DNA of 64,000 bases from CAVQEK01 sp964596645 (GTDB lineage: Bacteria; Bacteroidota; Bacteroidia; Cytophagales; Cyclobacteriaceae). A model generated the notes under the pieces. It was not told the origin of the DNA, did not search any database, and was given only the letters and a program-made list of their open reading frames with translations. The stretch covers positions 40,268 through 104,267 of the forward strand of contig CAZQVB010000015.1 of the NCBI GenBank assembly GCA_964596645.1, in the 5' to 3' direction. Made by a program: the position numbers and the translations under genes. Below are positions 8,327 to 17,583 of this stretch, one piece after another. The first letter of the stretch is position 1; every line of letters begins with the position of its first letter.

Positions 8327-8670
8327 TAGTTTTTTTAGACCATCATCGGCAAACTAAATACCATCTTCCGGTTTGCCGCAAATACATAAAACGTGCTGAC
8401 TGCTGTGAACCTTAGCCGCTCAAAAAATGTTCGGTTGATATCATACGTTACAAGCGACCAGCAAACTTATTGTGGAAATATATCCCCATAATCGAGCATT
8501 GATTACACAATTCGGCCGCCGATATATTCGGATCCACGATAACGCCATGCGTAATCGGCTGTGATATAAGCTATTGACCTGTCCCCTCTGGCGCGCCTGG
8601 GCTGGAATAGTAATTTCTTGAAGTATTGCGAATAAGGAATCTTATTAATTTTTAATCTAAAACGACGAAA
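8327..8670. other. divergent intergenic region upstream of dps
   Basis: These 344 bases separate the minus-strand ArsC-like gene from dps and should hold both promoters. I see no ORF with coding character, no clear OxyR/PerR-type palindrome and no strong hairpin. Confidence 0.4.
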
Positions 8671-9198
8671 GTGAAAAAGGTAAAAAATGTAGACAAGCTT
8701 GATGTGAATGGCGACGAGAAGGTGAAAGTAGCCCTCAACACCGGCATCGACGAAAAATCCAGATCTCAGATCGCCAAAAAACTGGGCAAGGTGCTGGCCG
8801 ACAGCTATCTGCTGATGCTCAAGTCGCACAACTATCATTGGAATGTACGCGGTAGTATGTTCAAAAGCATTCATGAGTTCACTGAAGAGCAGTACAACGA
8901 CCTCTTTCTGGCCATCGACGAAATCGCCGAGCGTATCCGCTCCATCGGATTTGAAGCACCAGGGTCTTTTAAGGAGTACACCAAGCTGTCGTCGCTCAAG
9001 GAAGCCGATAATCCTTTGTCACAAGAGGAAATGATTGCAGACCTGGTGAAAAGCCACGAGGCCATTGTGGCCAGCATCAGCGAGGCACTTGATGTGTCCA
9101 CCAAATCTGACGACGAGGCCACGGCCGACATGATGGTGGGCCGGCTGCGGTTTCATGAGAAAACAGCCTGGATGTGGCGGAGCTTTTTGGAGAAATAG
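8671..9198 (+). CDS. dps: Dps-family ferritin (DNA-binding protein from starved cells)
   Basis: A protein of 175 residues from a GTG start at 8671; no in-frame ATG exists before residue 49, which is inside the conserved core. The core starts near residue 30 with a helix ending MLKSHNYHWNVRG. The inter-subunit ferroxidase ligands keep Dps spacing: His56, His68, Glu72, Asp83 and Glu87. The N-terminal 28 residues are lysine- and aspartate-rich, like the DNA-binding tails of some Dps proteins. It would oxidise Fe(II) with peroxide and store iron as a dodecamer, protecting DNA under stress. A small lipoprotein gene follows after 4 bases and is probably co-transcribed. Confidence 0.93.
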   Translation: MKKVKNVDKLDVNGDEKVKVALNTGIDEKSRSQIAKKLGKVLADSYLLMLKSHNYHWNVRGSMFKSIHEFTEEQYNDLFLAIDEIAERIRSIGFEAPGSFKEYTKLSSLKEADNPLSQEEMIADLVKSHEAIVASISEALDVSTKSDDEATADMMVGRLRFHEKTAWMWRSFLEK

Positions 9199-9202
9199 AA
9201 AT

Positions 9203-9517
9203 ATGACATCCAGTATTTATCATTTAAAGATTGCAGCTCCCTGGTCGTTGGTATTGCTTCTGCTCTTGGTGCTGAGCACAGCTTGCGTGTCCAAAAGGAA
9301 ATATTCAGCTATGGCAGAGTATGCCGCGCAGTTGAGAGTGGACAGCACCATTATGGCCAACAAAATAGCCACATGGCAATATTTGGAGGCGAAAACGGAA
9401 GCCGAGCTGGTGCTCACCGAAGTATACGACGACAAGCTCATCCGTGCGTTGCGCCACGACCTGGAGCGCAAGATGGATCAGCTCGACAGCCTCGAGACGA
9501 TGCTACAGGAGCGCTAA
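9203..9517 (+). CDS. small coiled-coil lipoprotein
   Basis: A protein of 104 residues from the ATG at 9203. The frame extends upstream into dps, but that longer start is rejected because residues after 9203 form a proper signal peptide. The lipobox LSTAC puts the acylated Cys near residue 28. The mature part is helical and charged, with Leu-rich heptads (LIRALRHDLERKMDQLDSLE). It lies 4 bases after dps and is closed by the terminator at 9546. Similar in plan to the lipoprotein at 1420-1851, though not clearly homologous. Function unknown. Confidence 0.75.
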   Translation: MTSSIYHLKIAAPWSLVLLLLLVLSTACVSKRKYSAMAEYAAQLRVDSTIMANKIATWQYLEAKTEAELVLTEVYDDKLIRALRHDLERKMDQLDSLETMLQER

Positions 9518-9545
9518 GCGATTTTTATAAATTTGAAGTCAAGCA

Positions 9546-9577
9546 AGCCCTGGAATTTGTGTTCCGGGGCTTTTTTT
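9546..9577 (+). terminator. intrinsic terminator after dps-lipoprotein unit
   Basis: The stem AGCCCTGGAA / TTCCGGGGCT (10 bp, one T-G wobble) has a 6-base loop and is followed by six T. It sits 28 bases after the lipoprotein stop and before the convergent hybrid regulator gene. Confidence 0.85.
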
Positions 9578-9613
9578 GGTGTGATATAATTACAAATGCA
9601 GGTTGCCACAGAC

Positions 9614-12600
9614 CTAGGTAGACTGCACAGGAGAATCGGCTTTTTCTTCCCTATACCTGCTCGGGGTCATATCAAATAATTCTTTGAAGCGCTTGCTGAA
9701 GTTTTTTACATCACAGAAACCTGTCAATAGGGCAATTTCCGAAATGCCGTAGTCAGAGGTATGCAGCAGTGCGGAAGCTATTCGAAGGCGTTTTTGCCTT
9801 AAAAATTCGATGGGCGTAAGGCCGGTCAGAGATTTTATCTTGTGGTAGAAAACCGAACGGCTCACGTAAAATTCATCAACCAGCTTATCCACATTAAATC
9901 CTGGGTCGGCATAGTGCTGCATAATTAAAGCATGTACATCATTCAGAAACTGTTCGTCTTTGCTGGTGATCTGTATGTTTTCAGCACCTTCCAGCTTATT
10001 TTCAAGATATTTTGACGCCACCACGGCCCTTTGCCTCAAAAGTGTAGCAATCACTGCTCGCACGTAGGTCATGTTGAACGGCTTCAATATATAGGCCTCT
10101 GCACCCGATTCTATTCCTTCTATCTGGTTTTCCATACCCGATTTGGCCGTCAGCATGATCACGGGAATATGAGAGGTGTTTACATCATTTTTGATCTTGC
10201 GCGTCAACGTCATGCCGTCCATCACGGGCATCATCAGGTCTGTGATGATCAGGTCGGGCATATTATTATCGATAATGTCGAGTGCCTCTTGTCCGTCGGC
10301 CGCAGTAGAAAGCCGGTAATCCTTCTGAAGATTTTCACAAAGATAATTCTGTATCTGGAGACTGTCTTCTACTATCAGGATGTGCAAGCTGTTGGCATTT
10401 TGCGTGATGATTTCGGGGGATATAATTTCTGGCAGTGCAGGCTGATGTTTCATTGCATATACCGACTCCGCCTCGTCAAAGTGCATCTGTTGTTGTTCGA
10501 AATGGGCATGGCCCGTGCGTATTTTTACGATAAACGAAGAACCATGACCCACAGTGCTCTGCACTGAAATGCTACCTTTATGCAGTTGCATTACCTCCTT
10601 TGAATATGCCAGCCCTATCCCTGAATTACCAAATTGCTCGTTTTCTTCCGTCAGTGGCGAAAACCTCTCAAACACTTTTTGTAAGTCGTTTTCAGGAATG
10701 CCCCTGCCCTGGTCTGTTACGACCACTGCAGCGTGCGCAGCACTTTCACGTTCAATTTTTACATCGATGCGGCCGCCCTTCGGGCTGTACTTTACCGAAT
10801 TGGAAAGGATATTGAAGATCACACTGTCAAACTTATTAGGATCTACCCATATCTCTATTTTTTCTGCCGGACCGGAAAGTGCGATGTTAAGATTTTTCTG
10901 CTCGGCCACCATGCTAAAGTTTTCAACGATGGACGCCACAAAGTCATGAAGCACCACGCGATGAACCTGTAGCGTCATTTTCTTTTTCTGGATCTTTCGG
11001 AAGTCCAAAAGCTGGTTGACCAGGCGAAGCATGCGTTTGCCACTATTCTCTACCAGGTGCAGCTTTGCCGCCACTTTTTCAGGTATGTCACCTGTCTCCA
11101 GCAGATCGTGAATAGGGCCCAGTATCAGTGTGAGCGGTGTGCGTATCTCGTGCGAAATGTTGGTAAAAAACTGCAGCTTAATGTCATTCACCCGCTTCTC
11201 TACCCTTAGGTCGTTTTGTAATTTATGATAGCGCACATAAGAGCGGCGTATAATTTCAAGCACCACGATGAACAGCAGTGCATAGAGCAGATACATTACG
11301 TTGGTTTTCCACCACGGTGGGTGTATGGTGATCGCCAGGCTGCGCGTGTTGTCGCCCCAGTCGCTATTGTAGTTCGCAGCTTTTACCTTGAATACGTAGC
11401 GGCCCGGGGGCAGATTGGTGTAGGTGGCTTTGTTCTGATTGCCTACCACATTCCAGTCTGCGTCAAATGGCTCCAGCATGAAGGCATACCGGTTTTTGGT
11501 TGGTGCAAAATAACTCAAGGCCGCGTACTCAATGCTAAAGCTCGACTGGTAGTACTGCAGGTGCAGCTCATCCAGTGTTTCTATGTCTTGCTTCACGGGG
11601 CTGTCTTCGTCGCGTATGTCCACGTCTTTGTTGAACAATTGAAAATTGGTGAGGGCCACGTTTGGGTCAAATTCATTCTGTTTTATTTTTTCCGGCTTTA
11701 TCACCAGCATACCATCGTTGGTGCCAAATAGTAAGTGGCCATTTGGCGCTACGGCACAGGTGTTTTCATTGAATACATCGGTATTAAGGTTATTGCTTTG
11801 GTCAAAATTCTGAAAGCTACCACTCTGGCTGTCATACCGCGATATGCCATGGCCGGTACTGACCCACAATCCGCCGCTGCCATCTTCTACCATGGCGTAT
11901 ACCACATCATTTATGAGCCCCGACCTTAGGTTAAGATGCTCGACAAACAGACTATCGTTGGTATGGCTGAGGAGGCGGTTGAGCCCGCCGCCAGAGGTGC
12001 CAAACCACAGCTGCTCTTTACTGTCCTGCAGCACGTGGATCACGTCGTTGTACGACAGGCTGTTGCTGCGTCGGGGGTCGAAGAGATGGCTGCGGATCAA
12101 AGGCCGCTCCAGTTGGAGCTTGTCCAAATTCATGATGTTCAGGCCAAAAGCCGTAGCCACCCATAGTGTGTTGTCATTGGCTTCGTACAGGTGGCGCACA
12201 TTGTCGCTGCTCAGGTTGGTATTGTCACTGTTGTATCGCCTGCATATAAGGTTTTCATTGTTGCGATCAATCACCAGGTTCAGTCCGCCACCATACGTGC
12301 CTATCCAAATGCGGCCCATGCCGTCTTGCATTATAGAATATATGTTGTTGCTGCTGATGGAGGCCTTATTGGCTGCATTGTGCGTATAATTGTAGAAGCG
12401 CAAATCGCTGTAATCAGCTTTTATGGCCGAGAGTGGTTTTTGAGTTACAAATAGTCCTCCGCCCTTGGTGCCAACCCAGATGTAGCCCCTGCTATCTTGC
12501 ATCATGGTGTAGGCATTTTGGCCAGGCTGCCAGCCGTTTACCAATGGCATTATATCCATTTCCGAAATGAGTTGATACCCACTGTCCAAAATGTATATGT

Positions 12601-14086
12601 GCCCGGCCTTGGTGCCCGCCCAAATATTTCCGCGGCCATCAACCAACAGCGAGCGCACCACATTTTCATTGCCCGAGGTTATTTGGCTTTCCAGGCGTAT
12701 TCTTTCAAAAGCTTCATTGGTAGTCGACACTTTGTTTACCCCGCCGTGTGAGGGGCCGGTGCCCACCCAAAGTATACCCGACTGATCTTCGGCTATGCAG
12801 TACACATTGTCGGAGCTGATGGTGGTGTTGTCATTGGGCATGTTTCGATAAAACTCGAAGCGGTTGGTCATCTGGTCATATTGCGCAAGTCCTCCACCGT
12901 GCAGCGCTATCCACAATGTATGCTGTGAATCCTCAAAAATAAACTGTCGTTCATCGTCCACCAGGTTTCGTACACTTTCTGGCAACAGATCAAAGTGTTG
13001 TATGCTGGTCAAGGCCGGGTCTATTTGGTAGATGCCAAACTTCCGGGTGTTTACCCATACATTATTAAAGTGATCCTGATAAACTTTCTTGATGAATTCG
13101 CCCTGGAGAAACTGCCGGGTGAGCGTACCGGCTTTTAAATCATAAACATAAAGGCCGTCGTGTGCAGTACCTACCATGAGCACATCTTCCGAAGCGCTGT
13201 GCAGCACAGAAATAGTGGCCTGGGATAATGGCTGAAAAACTTCCGGAAACTCGACGAACTTGCCAAGCGGCATTTCATACGTTTTTAGTCCATTGCTTTT
13301 GGTGCCAAACAGCATCAACGAATCTACAAGCAGTCCATTGGTAAAGTTGTAATCCAACCAGTAGTTGGAAAAAACCGGCTCTTCTTTTTCAAATTCAGAC
13401 CGCACTATCTGGTTCAGTCCTTTGTCGGTGCCGATCCAAATATGCTCATCCCCATCGTTGGTGATGAAATTGACGCTGTTGCTACTGATGGTGCTGGTGC
13501 CCCGGTTGAGGTATTGGCGCGCCTGGTAGCGCTGGCTTTCTTCGTCAAACTTCAAATAATAGAGGCCCGAGTTGGTAGAGCCGAGCAGTATTTCCTTATG
13601 AGCGGTTTCTGCAAAGCAGGATATGGTGCTGTTACGCTCTTCAAGCGATTCCAGATAGTATGGAAAGGTGAAAAACTCCTGTGTAGCTTCCACAAAATAA
13701 TGCATGTAGCCATCGTTAGTTTTCACCCACATCACTCCCTGCCTGTCCTCCCATAGATCAATGATGCGGTTGTTGGTGAGGCTGTTTTGCGCCTTGGGCT
13801 CTACTTTATATACTTTGAAGTTGCGCCCATCATAACGGTTGAGCCCATCCCAGGTGCCAAACCACAAAAAGCCCTTGCTATCGCAGAGTATGCTTTGTAC
13901 GTAATTGTGCGAAAGGCCATCTGCCACACCTATGCGGTCGAACTGATGGTTCTGCTGCGCCGGCAACCCACTTGTGGCCAACAAGATATTTGCAACCACA
14001 AGCACAACGCCTGCTGCCCACGGCATCTGTACGCAGTGCATGGGCATAAGCATAGAGTTGAAAGCAGATTTATTTTTTTTCACCAT
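9614..14086 (-). CDS. hybrid two-component regulator of the pectin locus (HTCS)
   Basis: A protein of 1490 residues with the full HTCS plan in one chain. It has a signal peptide (cleavage near the AQQ around residue 43), about 14 Reg_prop beta-propeller repeats (recurring IWIGT / LWFGT motifs, to about residue 810), a Y_Y_Y domain (about 850-920), one membrane helix (about 930-950), HisKA with FTNISHEIRTPLTL near residue 978, a HATPase domain (DQGRGIPENDL), a receiver with LIITDLMMPVMDG near 1280, and a C-terminal AraC helix-turn-helix (about 1380-1480). HTCS proteins bind an oligosaccharide in the periplasm and activate the adjacent polysaccharide utilisation locus. It is divergent from susC with under 200 bases between, so it probably senses a pectin fragment. 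The exact ligand is inferred from the enzymes. Confidence 0.96.
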   Translation of the reverse strand: MVKKNKSAFNSMLMPMHCVQMPWAAGVVLVVANILLATSGLPAQQNHQFDRIGVADGLSHNYVQSILCDSKGFLWFGTWDGLNRYDGRNFKVYKVEPKAQNSLTNNRIIDLWEDRQGVMWVKTNDGYMHYFVEATQEFFTFPYYLESLEERNSTISCFAETAHKEILLGSTNSGLYYLKFDEESQRYQARQYLNRGTSTISSNSVNFITNDGDEHIWIGTDKGLNQIVRSEFEKEEPVFSNYWLDYNFTNGLLVDSLMLFGTKSNGLKTYEMPLGKFVEFPEVFQPLSQATISVLHSASEDVLMVGTAHDGLYVYDLKAGTLTRQFLQGEFIKKVYQDHFNNVWVNTRKFGIYQIDPALTSIQHFDLLPESVRNLVDDERQFIFEDSQHTLWIALHGGGLAQYDQMTNRFEFYRNMPNDNTTISSDNVYCIAEDQSGILWVGTGPSHGGVNKVSTTNEAFERIRLESQITSGNENVVRSLLVDGRGNIWAGTKAGHIYILDSGYQLISEMDIMPLVNGWQPGQNAYTMMQDSRGYIWVGTKGGGLFVTQKPLSAIKADYSDLRFYNYTHNAANKASISSNNIYSIMQDGMGRIWIGTYGGGLNLVIDRNNENLICRRYNSDNTNLSSDNVRHLYEANDNTLWVATAFGLNIMNLDKLQLERPLIRSHLFDPRRSNSLSYNDVIHVLQDSKEQLWFGTSGGGLNRLLSHTNDSLFVEHLNLRSGLINDVVYAMVEDGSGGLWVSTGHGISRYDSQSGSFQNFDQSNNLNTDVFNENTCAVAPNGHLLFGTNDGMLVIKPEKIKQNEFDPNVALTNFQLFNKDVDIRDEDSPVKQDIETLDELHLQYYQSSFSIEYAALSYFAPTKNRYAFMLEPFDADWNVVGNQNKATYTNLPPGRYVFKVKAANYNSDWGDNTRSLAITIHPPWWKTNVMYLLYALLFIVVLEIIRRSYVRYHKLQNDLRVEKRVNDIKLQFFTNISHEIRTPLTLILGPIHDLLETGDIPEKVAAKLHLVENSGKRMLRLVNQLLDFRKIQKKKMTLQVHRVVLHDFVASIVENFSMVAEQKNLNIALSGPAEKIEIWVDPNKFDSVIFNILSNSVKYSPKGGRIDVKIERESAAHAAVVVTDQGRGIPENDLQKVFERFSPLTEENEQFGNSGIGLAYSKEVMQLHKGSISVQSTVGHGSSFIVKIRTGHAHFEQQQMHFDEAESVYAMKHQPALPEIISPEIITQNANSLHILIVEDSLQIQNYLCENLQKDYRLSTAADGQEALDIIDNNMPDLIITDLMMPVMDGMTLTRKIKNDVNTSHIPVIMLTAKSGMENQIEGIESGAEAYILKPFNMTYVRAVIATLLRQRAVVASKYLENKLEGAENIQITSKDEQFLNDVHALIMQHYADPGFNVDKLVDEFYVSRSVFYHKIKSLTGLTPIEFLRQKRLRIASALLHTSDYGISEIALLTGFCDVKNFSKRFKELFDMTPSRYREEKADSPVQST

Positions 14087-14186
14087 CTACTAAGCTACGG
14101 GAAAAGATTGAAAAGTGAATGAATGGTCTTTTTTCCCATCAAAAACAATTTGACCCCCCAATTTCAACAGTTTATCACCCAATGTT

Positions 14187-14222
14187 TTTGCGCTTGCTGC
14201 GTAATGTTGTTGCATAATTTTC
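14187..14222 (+). promoter_or_regulatory. possible susC promoter
   Basis: TTTG (14187-14190) and TAATTTTC (14215-14222) resemble the Bacteroidota -33 and -7 elements, 62 bases before the susC ATG. The 24-base spacing is longer than usual, so this is weak. The same 197-base gap must also hold the HTCS operator and the divergent HTCS promoter. Confidence 0.25.
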
Positions 14223-14283
14223 AGTTGAAAACACGATTTGTTCTAAATACCACAAAAAGCGATTGATACTTAAACACACAATT

Positions 14284-17200
14284 ATGAGAAACGAATTACT
14301 AAGCAGGATTTTACATCTTGCCAGAATTATTTCAACAGCCGGTGCGCTCGCACTACTTATTATAGGGACTGCGGCAGCACAAACCGCCAACATTTCCGGC
14401 AGGGTGACCAGCAGCGACGACGGCGAAGGATTGCCGGGAGTAAATGTAATAGAGCAGGGAACCACCAATGGCGTAGTCACCGATTTGGATGGCTCTTACA
14501 CCCTTACCACATCATCTGGTGCCACAATTATTTTCAGCTCTGTAGGCTATATCACAGAAGAGATTGCCGTTGGCAACCAATCGACGATCGATGTAGTATT
14601 GCAGCCAGACGTGCAGCAGCTCGATGAGCTGGTAGTGATTGGCTATGGCACTGTAAAGAAATCGGACCTTACCGGATCGGTCGCCAGCCTGTCGGGTGAG
14701 GAGCTGCGCAAAGTGCCAACGGCCAGCGCAGCCGAGGCCATTACTGGCCGCATACCCGGGGTCAATGTGCTCACCACCGATGGCTCCCCCGATGCAGAGA
14801 TCGTAATTCGCGTGCGCGGCGGTGGTTCGGTTACCCAGGACAACTCTCCATTGTACGTGGTCGATGGATTCATCGTGAGCAGTATCCGCGACATTCCCCC
14901 GTCAGACATTACCAGCATCAACGTGCTGAAAGATGCAGCCGCCACCGCCATATATGGCGCCCAGGCAGCCAATGGCGTGGTAGTGATCACCACCAAATCG
15001 CCCAAGGCTGGCAAAACGGAAATAAGCTACAATGGCTTTGCCCAGGTGAAGCGGCTGCCTCAAGACCGCAAGCTCGATGTGCTCGGGCCGTATGAATACG
15101 TGATGGCACAGTACGAATATGCTAAACTGCGCTCCGAAGCAGATCTTAGGAATTTTGAAAAATTCTATGGCAAGTACGACGACCTGGAACTATACAAAAG
15201 CAAACCTGCCACCGACTGGCAGGACGAACTGTTTGGCACTCCGCAGGTGTCGCAGTTTCACAACCTGAGCGTGAGTGGAGGCTCGGAAAAAACAAAGCTG
15301 GTGCTCAGTCTTACCCACAACAACGACAAAGGCATACTCACCGGCTCCGGCTTCAAGCGCAATGTGATCAACTTTAAAATAAACCACGAAGTAGTGAACA
15401 ACCTGCGCCTTGACGCCTCGGCGCGCATTACCAATACCATAGTAGATGGTGCCGGTACTTCGGGCAGCTCGCAGCTTCGTGTGAAAGACGCCATCACCAC
15501 ACGCCCGGTGAATGGCATAGCCGATGAACTCGACATAGACCTGAACGCTGTGGATGCCAATGACGACTACCAGTCGTTTCTGCTGAGCCTGATAGACCCT
15601 ACCGAACTGGCCGAACAAGACTGGCGCAAACGCACCACCAACGCGTACGTGCTCAACGCCGGCCTTACCTGGCAGATAGTAGACGGGCTGACGGCCCAGA
15701 CTACCTTCACCTCGGAGCGGCAATATGACGAGCGCCTGCGATTTTATGGCCCACTTACCGGCGAATCGCAAAAGGAAGGCAGTAGCCTGCCACTTGGCTC
15801 CGTCAATGACGACACCGACTACTCGTACCGTTGGCTGAACACACTGCAATACAACGCCAACCTGGCCGGCCCGCATCAGCTCGATGCCTTGCTGGGTCAT
15901 GAGATTTACTCGATTGGCGGCAGTGGCAGCTTTGTGAGGGCAGAAGATTTTCGCGTGTCTATGACTCCGGAGGAGATGTTTGCCAACATGGCGCTGGGCA
16001 ATACCGTGGCTTATTCTACCTACGAAGCCACTGAGCGCAACAGGCTTTCGTTCTTTGGACGTGCCAACTACCAGTACAACGACAAATACCTGATCACTGC
16101 CACCGTGCGTACCGATGCCAGCAGCAAGTTTGGTAAAGCAAACAGGCTCGGGGTGTTTCCGGCCGTTGCATTGGGCTGGAAAATCACCGATGAGAACTTT
16201 ATGGCGGGGGCTGATTTTGTGAACCAGCTGAAGCTGAGGGCCAGCATTGGCCAGACGGGCAATGACCGCATACCGGCCAATGCCACACAATTCTTGTTCA
16301 CGGCCAATACCGACAACGGCCCCGGCATGGGCACCAACGACTACAACGCCTACTACTCACCCGAAGGACGAACCCTGTACAACCCTGATATAGTGTGGGA
16401 GACCACCATCAATAGGAATATAGGGCTTGACTTTTCGCTTTTCGCAGCCAGGCTGTTTGGTAGTGTGGACGTGTACTACAACACCACCAAAGACCTGCTG
16501 CTGGCTTCGGCCATATCGCCCATTTCTGGTTTCAATACCCAGTGGAACAATGTGGGAAGCACATCGAACAGGGGTGTAGAGTTTGCCCTCAGTGGCTATC
16601 TGGTAGAAAGGAGTGATTTCACCTTGAAAGCCAGTGTGAACATGGGCATCAACCGGTCCAGGATAGAGGCGCTTGATGGTACAGACGAGCGATTCTTCCA
16701 ATCCAACTGGGCCAGCACCGACCTGCAAGACAGGGACGACTACTACCTGAAAGTAGGCGAAACAGTGGGCCTGATCTATGGCTATGTGACAGATGGCATG
16801 TACACCGTAGACGATTTTGAAAGTTATGATCCTGTGCGCGATGAGTACATCTTAAGGTCGCCCGAGGAAGGTGTGTACGACAACCGTACCACCTTGGGAG
16901 TAAGCGACATCAGGCCTGGCTATCTTAAGTTGAAAGATCTAAACGACGACGGTGTAATAGACAGCGACGACCGCCGCGTAATTGGCAGTGCGCTGCCTGA
17001 TGCCACCGGCGGCTTTGGCCTGGATGCTACTTTTAAAGGTTTTGATGCGTCTGTATTCTTTAATTTCTCTGTGGGCAATGATATCTACAACACAGGTAAA
17101 ATAGAATTTAACCAATACTACCGCACCACCTTTGGCAATATGCTCAGCAGCATGAGTATGGACAACCGCTTCACCTATATAGATGTAGATGGTGAATATA

Positions 17201-17583
17201 CCGGCACGCCGGGTGGAGTAGTCACCGACCTTGAGCAGCTCAGGGCAATGAATACCGATGCAGAAATGTGGTCGCAGAATGGCTTTGGTGGCGCCACCGC
17301 CGTGATACACGACTGGGCCGTGGAAGATGGCTCATTCCTTAGGCTCAATACTGCCACCCTTGGCTATACCTTGCCTGCCCCGTTACTTTCCAAGCTGCAC
17401 CTATCGCAGTTTAGAATATACATCACCGGATACAACCTCTGGCTGCTCACCAACTACTCGGGCTACGACCCCGAGGTAAGCACCACGCGCAGCAATACAT
17501 ACGCCGCGCTCACTCCGGGTATCGACTACTCTGCCTATCCACGTAGCCGGTCTTTTACCATTGGCCTTAACATTACATTCTAA
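14284..17583 (+). CDS. SusC-family TonB-linked outer-membrane transporter
   Basis: A protein of 1099 residues from the ATG at 14284; the seven extra upstream codons spoil the signal peptide and are not used. The signal peptide ends TAAAQ. It is followed by a carboxypeptidase-regulatory-like beta-sandwich (about residues 33-115, ISGRVTSSDDGEGLPGVNV) and the SusC plug start LDELVVIGYGTVKKSDLTGS. A 22-strand barrel follows and ends in the aromatic strand FTIGLNITF. SusC proteins import oligosaccharides with the SusD lid using TonB energy. It is first of the plus-strand pectin operon and overlaps susD by one base (TAATG). Substrate, a galacturonic-acid-rich oligosaccharide, is inferred from the downstream enzymes. 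Confidence 0.96.
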   Translation: MRNELLSRILHLARIISTAGALALLIIGTAAAQTANISGRVTSSDDGEGLPGVNVIEQGTTNGVVTDLDGSYTLTTSSGATIIFSSVGYITEEIAVGNQSTIDVVLQPDVQQLDELVVIGYGTVKKSDLTGSVASLSGEELRKVPTASAAEAITGRIPGVNVLTTDGSPDAEIVIRVRGGGSVTQDNSPLYVVDGFIVSSIRDIPPSDITSINVLKDAAATAIYGAQAANGVVVITTKSPKAGKTEISYNGFAQVKRLPQDRKLDVLGPYEYVMAQYEYAKLRSEADLRNFEKFYGKYDDLELYKSKPATDWQDELFGTPQVSQFHNLSVSGGSEKTKLVLSLTHNNDKGILTGSGFKRNVINFKINHEVVNNLRLDASARITNTIVDGAGTSGSSQLRVKDAITTRPVNGIADELDIDLNAVDANDDYQSFLLSLIDPTELAEQDWRKRTTNAYVLNAGLTWQIVDGLTAQTTFTSERQYDERLRFYGPLTGESQKEGSSLPLGSVNDDTDYSYRWLNTLQYNANLAGPHQLDALLGHEIYSIGGSGSFVRAEDFRVSMTPEEMFANMALGNTVAYSTYEATERNRLSFFGRANYQYNDKYLITATVRTDASSKFGKANRLGVFPAVALGWKITDENFMAGADFVNQLKLRASIGQTGNDRIPANATQFLFTANTDNGPGMGTNDYNAYYSPEGRTLYNPDIVWETTINRNIGLDFSLFAARLFGSVDVYYNTTKDLLLASAISPISGFNTQWNNVGSTSNRGVEFALSGYLVERSDFTLKASVNMGINRSRIEALDGTDERFFQSNWASTDLQDRDDYYLKVGETVGLIYGYVTDGMYTVDDFESYDPVRDEYILRSPEEGVYDNRTTLGVSDIRPGYLKLKDLNDDGVIDSDDRRVIGSALPDATGGFGLDATFKGFDASVFFNFSVGNDIYNTGKIEFNQYYRTTFGNMLSSMSMDNRFTYIDVDGEYTGTPGGVVTDLEQLRAMNTDAEMWSQNGFGGATAVIHDWAVEDGSFLRLNTATLGYTLPAPLLSKLHLSQFRIYITGYNLWLLTNYSGYDPEVSTTRSNTYAALTPGIDYSAYPRSRSFTIGLNITF

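Noticed and set aside
15190..16290. 366-residue open frame antisense to susC
   Set aside because: It has no recognisable fold, and the plus strand encodes a clear SusC barrel.
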